DNA of 64,000 nt from Thermoproteota archaeon (GTDB taxonomy: Archaea > Korarchaeota > Korarchaeia > Korarchaeales > Korarchaeaceae). The stretch's first letter is position 1. Each line of letters opens with the position of its first letter. Both the position numbers and the translations under genes were made by a program. Shown one piece after another: positions 16,416-24,424 of the stretch. Under the pieces are notes generated by a model that ran no database searches, was not told where the DNA came from, and saw only the letters and a program-made list of their open reading frames with translations. The stretch lies in the NCBI GenBank assembly GCA_030130125.1, contig JARZZM010000013.1, positions 124,001-188,000 of the forward strand, read 5' to 3'.

Positions 16416-18185
16416 ATGGGGGAGAGGACCATATTCATAGACCCCATAACTAGGATTGAGGGTCATCTGGGTTTGAATGCTGTGGTCGATACAGCCACCA
16501 AGGTGGTGAAGGAAGCTTGGGCCTTTTCCGCTATGTTCAGGGGGTTCGAGGTCTTCCTCAGGGGCAGGGAGCCGCCAGATGCGGTTCACCTGACCAGCAG
16601 GATATGCGGGGTCTGCGCGGCTTCTCACGCCAACGCGTCGGTGAGGGCCAACGACATGGCGCTTGGGGCTGTGCCCAAGCCCTTCGGCGTGGTGATCAGG
16701 AACCTCGCTTGGGCTGCCACAGACCACATGTACGACCACCCGACTCACCTGAACATACTGGCTGGTCCCGACTACAGCGGGATGGTAGTTTCCAAGTTGA
16801 CGCCCTCCGTTTACGAGGAGGCCAAGGCCACGAAGGCCGAGAACTCCGACATACACGGTTTCTCCACTATTGCTGACCTGCTGGATGGCCTGAATCCCCT
16901 CCAAGGGAAGATCTACATCCTTGCTTTGAAGATGCAGAGGATAGCCAGGCAAGCTGGAGTCCTATTTTATGGCACCCACCCGCACCCGAGAACCCTCATT
17001 CCTGGAGGCATAGGGGCTACCGTTACTACCGAGAACCTGATCGAGTACTCTTACCGCCTTACCAAGCTCACAGCGTGGGTCAAGATGGTAGTTGCGGTCT
17101 GGGAGGATATAGCGAACTTCTACAACTCCATAGGGTACGAGAAGCAGGGAATGACCTATGAGAAGCCCAACCTCCTCAGCGTCGGAATATTCGAGGATCC
17201 AGAGGTCTACTCGTCACTTGGAGAGAGCCCGGACGAGATATACGCTAATATAGATGAGGCCGGAAGGAAGAGGTTCATAAAACCGGGTCTCATACTGGAC
17301 GGAGAGCTAGTCACGGACAAGCTGACCGACATGAACTTGGGCACGATCGAGCTGGTTGATAGGGGCTTCTACAAGGACTGGGACACGACCTTCGTGGACA
17401 AGGATCCGATGGGCAATCCAGTCGTCTGGGGCAACGCCGAACTGGCGAAGTACCACCCGTGGAACAAGACCACTATCCCCAACCCGAAGGCTCAGGACTG
17501 GCAGTCCAAGTACACTTGGACCGGGACGGTCAGGTTCGTCTGGAGGGGGAATATCTACCCGATAGAGGTCGGTCCCATTGCTAGGATGTGGGCTCACGCC
17601 CTCCACAACGGCGGGAAGGTCAAGATAGAACTCCCACGCACGAACGGCGTTCTCGAGCTGCCCTCGGGCACTTGGGATGCTATCACCTTTGAGTGGAACC
17701 TTCCGAAGGTCGGTGCCTCCACGACCATAGAGAGGATGAGGGCTAGGGCCTACAACGTCGCCCTCGATGTGGCAGCAGCATGGCACAACCTCCTGATGGG
17801 CTTAGAGCTAGCTAAGGCCGGTAAGACAGAGACGTCAAGGCCTTGGAAGAAGCCCTCGTTCTCCGTGGCCTTCGGATTCGACGAGGCACCGAGGGGAAGC
17901 GTGAGGCACTGGATGGTCGTGGAGAACTATAGGATAAAGAACTACCAGATACACGCTCCCACGACGGCGAACCTATCACCCAAGGGCAGGTGGGGCAAGA
18001 CCGGACCCTACGAGGAGTCGGTGATAGGTACCGCAATAACTGAGGAAGTACCCGAGGATCAGTGGACCGGATTAGACTTGGTCAGGGCCATAAGGAGCTT
18101 CGACCCGTGCATAGCGTGCTCAGTGCACGTATTCGTTGGAAACAGGAGAATAGAGAAGCTCATCACCCCCGTCTGCAGCGTATGA
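16416..18185 (+). CDS. hynL: [NiFe]-hydrogenase large (catalytic) subunit
   Basis: A 589-residue catalytic subunit. The nickel ligands are in RICGVC (C64, C67) and DPCIACSVH (C565, C568) near the C-terminus, and FRGFE of the first conserved motif is present. After H571 an 18-residue tail remains, which is the peptide removed by the maturation endopeptidase after nickel insertion; the protease gene lies 2.8 kb downstream. There is no signal peptide, as expected for a protein exported piggyback with the Tat-carrying small subunit. It starts directly after the small-subunit stop. The sequence around motif L1 (CAASHANASVRAND) is unlike bacterial group 1 enzymes and may fit the archaeal branch. 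Confidence 0.96.
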   Translation: MGERTIFIDPITRIEGHLGLNAVVDTATKVVKEAWAFSAMFRGFEVFLRGREPPDAVHLTSRICGVCAASHANASVRANDMALGAVPKPFGVVIRNLAWAATDHMYDHPTHLNILAGPDYSGMVVSKLTPSVYEEAKATKAENSDIHGFSTIADLLDGLNPLQGKIYILALKMQRIARQAGVLFYGTHPHPRTLIPGGIGATVTTENLIEYSYRLTKLTAWVKMVVAVWEDIANFYNSIGYEKQGMTYEKPNLLSVGIFEDPEVYSSLGESPDEIYANIDEAGRKRFIKPGLILDGELVTDKLTDMNLGTIELVDRGFYKDWDTTFVDKDPMGNPVVWGNAELAKYHPWNKTTIPNPKAQDWQSKYTWTGTVRFVWRGNIYPIEVGPIARMWAHALHNGGKVKIELPRTNGVLELPSGTWDAITFEWNLPKVGASTTIERMRARAYNVALDVAAAWHNLLMGLELAKAGKTETSRPWKKPSFSVAFGFDEAPRGSVRHWMVVENYRIKNYQIHAPTTANLSPKGRWGKTGPYEESVIGTAITEEVPEDQWTGLDLVRAIRSFDPCIACSVHVFVGNRRIEKLITPVCSV

Positions 18186-18195
18186 GGGGGTAGGA

Positions 18196-18984
18196 ATGGG
18201 ACTCTATGAGTTCGCGGTCTACGATATGTTCGTACCGACCGTAGCTATCTTCGCGTTCGGCATGGTCTACAGACTATCTAGGTACGTGTTCCTATACAAG
18301 AGGGCAGCTCAGCCGATGTGGAGGAAGACATCCATATCTCACAAGATCTATCTGCTCATAGACGCCTTCGTACACGCGATAGTGGCCGCAATAAAGAGAT
18401 CTAAGGTGACCTTCGTCTCTGGAATCTTCCTCTTACACTTCTTTGGAGTCATTCCAATCCTCTTCCTGCTCTCCCATCACATCGTCTGGTGGTCCTACTA
18501 CTTCCCGCCGTACAGCATCCTGAATCCCCTCGCGATACCCACGAGCGCAACCTCCTCGGCCCTGACGGTCACTGCACCGTTCTCGCCTGTGACGGGGATG
18601 TCCCATGGCTTCGTCAACACCATTTGGGGCCCGTTGACTGTGGTACTCAACGGGGACGTCTTGGCGATCTTGGCAATTATAGGGACGACCTTCAAGCTAT
18701 TGGAGAAGATACCCGAGAAGTTCAAGGAGAAGCTCGCTAGGGTGAGGCTGGGGGACTTCGTCGCCCTCCTGCTCCTGCTGGCCATATTGATAAGCGGGTA
18801 CATGGCGACCCATCACCTCCCCTCTGGAGATATAGAGACCTACAAGTTCATGCTGGGCCTGCACATCCTCACCGCCGAGATCCTCGTGTTACTGCTGCCA
18901 TTCACAAAGTTCTTCCACTTCGTGTTCAGCTTCTGGTACGGGAAGCTCCACGAGGCTTATGATCTGTGGAGGAGAGGGTTATGA
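18196..18984 (+). CDS. Hydrogenase cytochrome b-like membrane subunit (Isp1/NarI type)
   Basis: A 262-residue protein with about five membrane helices. Histidines near helix ends (LHFFGV, LLSHHIVWW, MATHHL, LGLHILTAE, FFHFVF) are candidates for two b-type hemes, as in NarI, HdrE and the Isp1 proteins of HynSL-Isp hydrogenases. It would carry electrons from the external small subunit across the membrane to the cytoplasmic HdrD-like subunit, whose gene overlaps it by four bases. The start ten bases after hynL has a GGGGGTAGG ribosome-binding sequence. Confidence 0.8.
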   Translation: MGLYEFAVYDMFVPTVAIFAFGMVYRLSRYVFLYKRAAQPMWRKTSISHKIYLLIDAFVHAIVAAIKRSKVTFVSGIFLLHFFGVIPILFLLSHHIVWWSYYFPPYSILNPLAIPTSATSSALTVTAPFSPVTGMSHGFVNTIWGPLTVVLNGDVLAILAIIGTTFKLLEKIPEKFKEKLARVRLGDFVALLLLLAILISGYMATHHLPSGDIETYKFMLGLHILTAEILVLLLPFTKFFHFVFSFWYGKLHEAYDLWRRGL

Positions 18985-20321
18985 TAGAGGGAATTGAGAA
19001 GGCCATTGATACTGTGCTCTCCGATCTGGACTCGGTCACGTTACACTTCTTGGAGTCATGTGTCTCCTGCGGCATCTGCGCACCGTTCTGTCCCTACACA
19101 ATAGCTGGCCCGATTTATGAGCCAGCGGACAAGGCGGAGGAGATGAGGTATATATACAGGAAGAAGATGACGATAGCTGGCAAGGTCCTAGGTCCTCTAG
19201 TGGGGGCTAAGTACCCCAAAGACGAGAAGGACTTGGATAGAATGATTAACATGGCCTACAGATGCGTCAACTGCAGGTACTGCTACCAGACCTGCGCCTT
19301 CGGGATATACAGCGGCAAACTGGTCATAATGCTGAGGAGGATCCTTGACAAGGTGGGCAGGACCCCCTCAACCCTCAAGTACCTCCAGTCCATCGAGCTC
19401 TCTGATAGTGTACTGATCAATGATAAGGTCAGAGAGAAGTGGGAGGGAATATTGAAGGAGGCTAAGGAGGCGATAGGAAAGGATCTTCCCCTCGATAAGC
19501 AGGGGGCTGAGATAGTCTATCTCCCGTGGCTCGTGGAGGCTTTACTCACCCCTGAAGTGATAGTTTCCACGATAAAAATCTTGGACATGGTCGGCGAGAA
19601 CTGGACCATGCCCTCCGAGCCCCTCGGATTCGAACCCCCGATGGGCGTGATCGTAGGGGACAGGGAGTCCGAGAGGAAGGTGTTCAGGAGGATCAACTCC
19701 TACATGGCTAAGGTGAGTGGGAAGAAGGCGCTCATATCACATGGTGGGACGCCGTACATGGAAATGAGGTTCGAAATGCCCTTCGTGATGAATGAGAGGC
19801 CTTCTTACGATGTGATCCATGTGACCGAGTACCTAGCTGACCTGTACGAGAAGGGGAAGATCAGGATAAGAAGGGAGGAGAACGGAAAGGTGACGTGGCA
19901 CGATCCTTGCAAGCTGGCTAGGGGAAGTGGTGTGGTAGAGCAGCCTAGGATATTGGTCAAGGCGTCCACCTCGAACTACGAGGACCTGCCCCGTGGCACG
20001 GGAATGTACTCACACTGCTGTGGAGGTGGCACGGGCATCGCCCTCATAACTTGCGATGGTAGGAAGCTGGTGGAAGAGTTCACAGGGGAGAAGATAAAAC
20101 CGGCTGAATGGGAGGAGAGATTCTGTCCTCCACTTGAGGAGGACTACAAGAAGGCCATAAAGCAGAAGGTAGACGAGATCTCCGAGATAAACGCCAACAT
20201 CGTGGTTACCGGGTGCTCGACCTGCATATACAACATAAACAAGGGAGCGACCCTTTACGACAGGGACTTCCAGGCCGTTCACATCGTTCAGTACCTCCTA
20301 GATAAAATCGAGGTGACCTGA
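18981..20321 (+). CDS. HdrD-like iron-sulfur subunit of the hydrogenase (Isp2)
   Basis: A 446-residue cytoplasmic protein. Two 4Fe-4S motifs are at the N-terminus (C27, C30, C33, C37 and C95, C98, C101, C105), followed by two cysteine-rich CCG-like regions (HDPCKLARGSG, YSHCCGGGTG and VTGCSTCIY), as in the catalytic HdrD subunit of heterodisulfide reductase and in Isp2. In Isp hydrogenases this pair with cytochrome b links H2 oxidation to a cytoplasmic thiol/disulfide or sulfur acceptor. The ATG at 18981 overlaps the Isp1 stop and has GGAGGAG upstream; an in-frame GTG 15 bases earlier is less likely. The HdrE-like partner is the preceding gene, so the locus resembles hdrED fused to a hydrogenase. 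Confidence 0.9.
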   Translation: MIEGIEKAIDTVLSDLDSVTLHFLESCVSCGICAPFCPYTIAGPIYEPADKAEEMRYIYRKKMTIAGKVLGPLVGAKYPKDEKDLDRMINMAYRCVNCRYCYQTCAFGIYSGKLVIMLRRILDKVGRTPSTLKYLQSIELSDSVLINDKVREKWEGILKEAKEAIGKDLPLDKQGAEIVYLPWLVEALLTPEVIVSTIKILDMVGENWTMPSEPLGFEPPMGVIVGDRESERKVFRRINSYMAKVSGKKALISHGGTPYMEMRFEMPFVMNERPSYDVIHVTEYLADLYEKGKIRIRREENGKVTWHDPCKLARGSGVVEQPRILVKASTSNYEDLPRGTGMYSHCCGGGTGIALITCDGRKLVEEFTGEKIKPAEWEERFCPPLEEDYKKAIKQKVDEISEINANIVVTGCSTCIYNINKGATLYDRDFQAVHIVQYLLDKIEVT

Positions 20322-20350
20322 CCCCCCTCCCCCCATTTTTAGTGATCTGT

Positions 20351-21073
20351 ATGGATCTGAAGGGCTTGGCAAGGTTCTTGGGAGGTCTGGTAGGTCAAGT
20401 GAACGAGCTGGAAGAATCGGTGAAGCAGGCCCTCATGAGGAGGCTGGAGGTTGATAAGCTCCTCCTCTACAACATGCCAGATGCCGAGAGAGAGGACGTC
20501 AACGAATTGGAGGAGGAGGTCAAGAGGGCTTTAGGTGGAGATTCGCTGGAAGAAGCTATAAGAAATGCCTTTAGTGCGGAGAAGAGGCGCAGGATCAGAA
20601 TGGGCGGGAGGAGGTTAGCGGTCATTTTCTCGGGTAACGAATTTGAGGGCGACAGGTCGATACCCCTGAAGATAATGGAGAGGCTGGAGGTGAGGGGAAA
20701 TGCCAAGAAATTCGACGCGAGCTCCTATCCTTTAGCCACTATCCAAGAGGTCGTGGAGTTCGATCCTGACGTGGTGGTGATAGTCTCGGTCGAGCGCGGC
20801 GAGGGGATGTCGCTCGTGATGGAGCGCATGGAATTGGAGGTCCCAACAGATCGCTTAAAAGCTAGTGATATGATTGCCCCTCCCCTGTTGGGAGTCAACG
20901 ATCCCGAGTCCCTCGCCTCCGCTCTCATCGCTATGATGGGATCTAGGGAGATCTGGAAGGTCGTGTGCTTATCACCTCACGTGGAGGGTGATGGTGTCTC
21001 AGAGGTGGGCAGGAAGTGCTCGGAGGATCTGCAGAGGAGTCTGGAGAAGCTAATAAGGGAGCTAGGATTCTAA
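20351..21073 (+). CDS. Hydrogenase maturation protease-like protein without the metal-binding residues
   Basis: A 240-residue protein. The first 85 residues are helical and charged and unknown to me. From RRLAVIFSGNEFEGDRSIPLKIMERL onward it follows the fold of HyaD/HycI proteases: strand, GN loop, helix, DVVVIVSVE strand, and a VVCLSPHVEGDG segment followed by the typical C-terminal helix. The protease metal ligands look lost: the Glu of the DEG loop is Arg (GDRS), the Asp after the third strand is Glu (SVERGE), and no His is in the expected place. It sits directly upstream of an intact protease gene, overlapping it. It may be a non-catalytic helper in hydrogenase maturation; that role is inference. 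Confidence 0.55.
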   Translation: MDLKGLARFLGGLVGQVNELEESVKQALMRRLEVDKLLLYNMPDAEREDVNELEEEVKRALGGDSLEEAIRNAFSAEKRRRIRMGGRRLAVIFSGNEFEGDRSIPLKIMERLEVRGNAKKFDASSYPLATIQEVVEFDPDVVVIVSVERGEGMSLVMERMELEVPTDRLKASDMIAPPLLGVNDPESLASALIAMMGSREIWKVVCLSPHVEGDGVSEVGRKCSEDLQRSLEKLIRELGF

Positions 21074-21606
21074 TCTTGGGAATAGGGAACAGGCTCCTCA
21101 CCGATGAAGGCGTGGGATCCTGCTTCGCCGAGGCTCTATCTACCTTCGATCTCCCCAAGTGGATAGAGGTGGTCGACGGGGGCTTGGGGGGGCTAAATTT
21201 GATAGACTACATGGAGGGGAAGGAGATCCTCTTCTTAGTAGATGCCCTCGACCCACGAGATGGAGAACCGGGTGAGGTGAGGCTCTTTAAAGTGAATCCC
21301 AAGGCAGTCGAGCCGACTGAAGCGGTTAGAATGCTGGTTGAGGCTGGGAGCCACGGAGTAGTTCCGGAGCTGCTCGTGGCAGCTGCAGATGCCATGGGCT
21401 ACCTTCCCGAGGAGTCGTATGTGCTCGGAATAGTACCCTGCCTCATCGATCTGGGGGAGGGGATAACCGTACCAGCGGCCCGAGGTTGTTTAAAAGCCCT
21501 CCACATACTCAGGGAAACGCTCCTCGGTAGGGATTTCCATCTCCCGGTTGACGATCACCGTTTTAAGGAAAGGTTAAGGGAGATATGTCCTGAGATCAAC
21601 TGTTGA
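21016..21606 (+). CDS. [NiFe]-hydrogenase maturation endopeptidase (HycI/HyaD family)
   Basis: The protease that removes the C-terminal tail of the large subunit once nickel is in place. Motifs: ILGIGNRLLTDEGVG (nickel-sensing Glu), DGGLGGLNL, LVDALDPRDGEPG (Asp) and EAGSHGVVPELL (His), then VLGIVPCLIDLGEGIT. All three metal ligands are present, unlike the preceding paralogue. The start is uncertain: GTG 21016 lies 58 bases inside the upstream gene and gives 16 extra residues, and no ATG, GTG or TTG lies between it and the first conserved strand. It is followed after nine bases by hypA. Confidence 0.9.
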   Translation: MLGGSAEESGEANKGARILILGIGNRLLTDEGVGSCFAEALSTFDLPKWIEVVDGGLGGLNLIDYMEGKEILFLVDALDPRDGEPGEVRLFKVNPKAVEPTEAVRMLVEAGSHGVVPELLVAAADAMGYLPEESYVLGIVPCLIDLGEGITVPAARGCLKALHILRETLLGRDFHLPVDDHRFKERLREICPEINC

Positions 21607-21615
21607 GGTGATCGC

Positions 21616-22047
21616 ATGCACGAGTGGTCGCTGGCGGATGCCGTCGTCAGATCGCTCTTGGGATTTATGGCCTCGGAGGGACTGAGCTCGATTAAGGAGG
21701 TAGAGGTCACCTGGGGGGAGATATTGGAGCTCGATACCGGTATATTCGAGCAGGCCTTCTACGAGTTATCCAAGGGGACTCCGCTGGAGGGAGCGAAACT
21801 GGTTCTCATGGAGGAAAAGGCGTACTTCAGGTGCAACTCCTGCGGTGCGGAGTGGGACTTCAAGACCGCTGACGAAATACTCTCGAGGGAGTTCGAGATA
21901 TTGGAGGAACCGGCAGGTGTGAAGGAAAGCCCGCTTCACTTTCTTCCGGATCTGGCTAGGACTCTTCTAAAGTGCCCCAAGTGCGGCAGCAGGGATTTCG
22001 ACCTGATCAGCGGCAAGGACCTTAGGGTGTCCAAGGTGGTGGCATGA
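21616..22047 (+). CDS. hypA: Hydrogenase nickel-insertion protein HypA
   Basis: A 143-residue HypA starting MHEWSLADAVV; Met1, His2 and Glu3 form the nickel site. The zinc site is CNSCG and CPKCG, separated by about 60 residues rather than the roughly 15 of bacterial HypA. Such an inserted loop is known in Thermococcales HypA, where it contacts a Mrp/MinD-type partner. The next gene encodes exactly such an ATPase and overlaps by four bases. Confidence 0.93.
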   Translation: MHEWSLADAVVRSLLGFMASEGLSSIKEVEVTWGEILELDTGIFEQAFYELSKGTPLEGAKLVLMEEKAYFRCNSCGAEWDFKTADEILSREFEILEEPAGVKESPLHFLPDLARTLLKCPKCGSRDFDLISGKDLRVSKVVA

Positions 22048-22820
22048 TGCGGATCCCCGATGTACTACAGGACGAGGCCCTTAGGAGGGTCTCAAGGGCG
22101 AAGAGGCTTCTCATGGTGGCCTCAGGAAAAGGAGGCGTTGGTAAGAGCCTTATATCCATGGCACTCGCCTCCACTCTGTCGGAGATGGGGAGGAAGGTGG
22201 GCCTGCTGGATTTGGACGTGCACGGGCCCTCGATTCCCCAAATATTCCGATCCGAGCTCCTCATTAAGGCGACGAGGCATGGGCTCGAGCCCCTGAGGAT
22301 AGATGGACTCGAGCTCATGTCACTGGGCTACATAGTTGGGGACTCTCCCGTCCCGCTCAGGGGCGAGGACAAGATGTCTCTCCTGAAGATGATGATAGCC
22401 CTGACCAATTGGAGCCCCCTGGACTATTTAGTGGTCGATCTACCTCCGGGAACCGGGGATGAAATGACACTGGCGATCAGAGCCCTCAAGAAGCATCCTA
22501 GGTCTGGCACGGTCCTCATCACGCTTCCCTCGAGGCTCTCGCTCTCCGTCGTCAAACGGGCTCTGGACCTGCTGAGGGACGAGGGCGTGAGGGTCTTGGG
22601 GATAATAGAAAATATGGCCTACATCAGATGCGGTGAGGACGTTGTGAGGCCCTTCGGTTCCTTAGACTACTCCTCACTCGGTACTGAGGTGTTGGGAAGT
22701 CTCCCCTTGGATCCAGCTGTTGAGGAAGCGCTTGCCTCAGGAAGACCACTGCACAAGGCCTCTAGGGAGGTAATGGAGTCCATCTCGGCTATAGCCTCGA
22801 AGATAGAGGTGATGATGTGA
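22044..22820 (+). CDS. Mrp/MinD-family P-loop ATPase, likely non-canonical HypB
   Basis: A 258-residue ATPase of the Mrp/NBP35/MinD group with the deviant Walker A GKGGVGKS at residues 28-35, DLDVHGPSIPQIF, and LDYLVVDLPPGTGDE. Canonical HypB is a G3E GTPase, and none is present in this hyp cluster. The gene sits between hypA and hypC, where HypB would be. In Thermococcus kodakarensis a Mrp/MinD-type ATPase works with HypA for nickel insertion, and the long HypA loop here fits the same arrangement. The CxxC used for iron-sulfur transfer in Mrp proteins is reduced to one Cys (IRCGEDVVRPFG), which argues against an ordinary cluster carrier role. It overlaps both neighbours. Confidence 0.82.
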   Translation: MMRIPDVLQDEALRRVSRAKRLLMVASGKGGVGKSLISMALASTLSEMGRKVGLLDLDVHGPSIPQIFRSELLIKATRHGLEPLRIDGLELMSLGYIVGDSPVPLRGEDKMSLLKMMIALTNWSPLDYLVVDLPPGTGDEMTLAIRALKKHPRSGTVLITLPSRLSLSVVKRALDLLRDEGVRVLGIIENMAYIRCGEDVVRPFGSLDYSSLGTEVLGSLPLDPAVEEALASGRPLHKASREVMESISAIASKIEVMM

Positions 22821-23047
22821 TGTGCTTGGGAATACCGGGGAAGGTGGTTGAGATCAGGGAGAGGACCGCCATAGTGGACTTCGGCGGGGTGCTCAGGGAG
22901 GTAGACGCGACTCTAGAGGAGGTGAATCCGGGAGACTATGTGATAGTCCACGTGGGAGTGATAATCTCGAGGATGGATCCCGAAACGGCTAGGGAGACGA
23001 TAGAAGCTTGGGAAGAGATGATAAAGGCGCTAGAGGGATCCCAGTGA
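22820..23047 (+). CDS. hypC: Hydrogenase maturation chaperone HypC
   Basis: A 75-residue HypC beginning MCLGIPGKVVEI; Cys2 becomes N-terminal and binds the Fe(CN)2CO unit and the large subunit. This requirement fixes ATG 22820 as the start over the GTG three bases upstream. The rest (AIVDFGGVLREVDATLEEVNPGDYVIVHVG) is the usual OB-like barrel with a C-terminal helix. The stop of the upstream ATPase overlaps the ATG, and the hypE start overlaps the hypC stop. Confidence 0.96.
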   Translation: MCLGIPGKVVEIRERTAIVDFGGVLREVDATLEEVNPGDYVIVHVGVIISRMDPETARETIEAWEEMIKALEGSQ

Positions 23048-24075
23048 CGGAAGAGGTCAGGCTAGCCCACGGATCCGGTGGTAAAGAGACGCAGGGGCTC
23101 CTGAACGAGGTGATCCTCTCTTTATTGGGGGAGGATATGAAGAAGGTGAAAGGAGGCGTCGGCACCGACGAGCTGGATGACGGAGCCGCGATACCCATCC
23201 CGGGCGGATACGCAGTCATCACGGTAGATTCCTACACCGTGAAACCATACTTCTTCCCGGGAGGCGATATAGGTGAGTTGGCTGCCTCGGGCACGATAAA
23301 CGATCTGCTGATGATGGGCGCCAAGCCCTTGGCGATACTCGACTCGATAGTCGTTGAGGAGGGATTCCCCCTAGAAGATTTGAGGAGGATAACGGGGAGC
23401 ATGGTGGACACGCTTAAGCGAGTCGGCGTCAAGCTCGTGGGCGGTGATTTGAAGGTAATCCCCAAGGGTGGACTCGACGGTATAGTGATCACAACTGCTG
23501 GTCTCGGTTTAGCCGAGAGGATAATAGTGGACTCCAATCTCAAGCCGGGGGACAAGATCATAGTCAGCGGTACGGTAGGAGATCATGGCGCCGCTATACT
23601 AGCGGCTCAGGAGGGTCTGGAGGTGGAGGGAGGGATAGAGAGTGATGTGGCACCCCTGCACGATCTCATGATGCCCCTTATAGAGGAATACGGCCCCGCC
23701 ATACACGCCGCCCAAGATCCCACCAGAGGGGGATTGGCTCAGGCCCTCAATGAATGGGCATCCAAAACCGGCTACCTGATCACAGTGGAGGAGGATAAAA
23801 TACCGGTGAGGGAGAAGGTGAGAGCCTTCACAGAAATGCTCGGTGTGGATCCTCTTACCTTAGCGTGCGAGGGGAAGGCCGTCTTGGGGGTGTCCGGGGA
23901 CGAGGCCGAGGACATCCTCAGCATGGTGAGGGACTTGAGTTTTGAGGAAGCATCTATCATAGGTGAGGTTAGGGAGTCCGAGAGGTACGGCGGGATGGTA
24001 GTCATTAAAGCAATTACAGGCGGATTGAGGATATTAGAACCTCCATCAGGTGTTATCGTTCCCAGAATATGCTGA
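23044..24075 (+). CDS. hypE: Hydrogenase maturation protein HypE
   Basis: A 343-residue PurM-like ATPase that dehydrates the carbamoyl group on its C-terminal cysteine to the cyanide ligand. It starts VTEEVRLAHGSGGKETQ with GTG at 23044 overlapping the hypC stop (GTGA), and ends in PRIC, the conserved catalytic tail. Other motifs are DELDDGAAIP, VITVDSYTVKP, GTINDLLMMGAKP, VSGTVGDHGAAIL and AAQDPTRGGLAQALNE. The last gene of the hydrogenase and maturation run; a small opposite-strand gene ends four bases after it. Confidence 0.96.
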   Translation: MTEEVRLAHGSGGKETQGLLNEVILSLLGEDMKKVKGGVGTDELDDGAAIPIPGGYAVITVDSYTVKPYFFPGGDIGELAASGTINDLLMMGAKPLAILDSIVVEEGFPLEDLRRITGSMVDTLKRVGVKLVGGDLKVIPKGGLDGIVITTAGLGLAERIIVDSNLKPGDKIIVSGTVGDHGAAILAAQEGLEVEGGIESDVAPLHDLMMPLIEEYGPAIHAAQDPTRGGLAQALNEWASKTGYLITVEEDKIPVREKVRAFTEMLGVDPLTLACEGKAVLGVSGDEAEDILSMVRDLSFEEASIIGEVRESERYGGMVVIKAITGGLRILEPPSGVIVPRIC

Positions 24076-24078
24076 ACT

Positions 24079-24234
24079 CTACCTACTTACGAATTTATCC
24101 CTCTTTTTGGCCCCTCTCTTCCTGCATTTGGACCTCACCGGGTATAGCATTTCTTCGTAAGCGAACTCGTCCTCTGGGATCTCTTCTACGAAGCTCTCAT
24201 CTCCATTCTCAAGGTCCTCATCCGATTCTTTCAT
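24079..24234 (-). CDS. Small 51-residue hypothetical protein
   Basis: A short frame from ATG 24234 to TAG 24079. The first half is strongly acidic (ESDEDLENGDES, EEIPEDEFAYEE) and the last 20 residues are basic (SKCRKRGAKKRDKF). A TATA box on the same strand at 24252-24266 (CTTTTATAAGC) stands about 25 bases before the ATG, the spacing of a leaderless archaeal gene, which is the main reason to accept it. It is convergent with hypE. I do not recognise the family. Confidence 0.5.
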   Translation of the reverse strand: MKESDEDLENGDESFVEEIPEDEFAYEEMLYPVRSKCRKRGAKKRDKFVSR

Positions 24235-24251
24235 CGATCTCAACTCAACGG

Positions 24252-24266
24252 GAAAGCTTATAAAAG
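24252..24266 (-). promoter_or_regulatory. TATA promoter for the 51-residue gene
   Basis: The minus-strand sequence CTTTTATAAGC is centred about 27 bases upstream of ATG 24234. It predicts a leaderless transcript running toward hypE. Confidence 0.45.
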
Positions 24267-24356
24267 ATCGCGGTCGCTAGGCTCCTCCCAGAAATCTTTA
24301 AATATTTATACTGTATCATATGTTAGGATCATACTAAAATAAGTTGAGGTTATCTC

Positions 24357-24389
24357 CGTTAAATATAACGAAAATGGATCTTCGTTATA
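24357..24389. promoter_or_regulatory. Cluster of CGTTA/TAACG half-sites before the formate dehydrogenase operon
   Basis: CGTTA 24357-24361 and TAACG 24366-24370 form a perfect inverted repeat with a four-base spacer. TATAACGAA 24364-24372 and TTCGTTATA 24381-24389 form a second, 9-base-arm perfect inverted repeat with an eight-base spacer. They lie 35-70 bases upstream of the TATA box at 24425. The same half-sites stand before the hydrogenase operon. E. coli ModE operators use CGTTATAT and ATATAACG half-sites, which these resemble. Confidence 0.55.
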
Positions 24390-24424
24390 CAATTCATTGA
24401 TAATTAAGATAATAAACAGCATTC

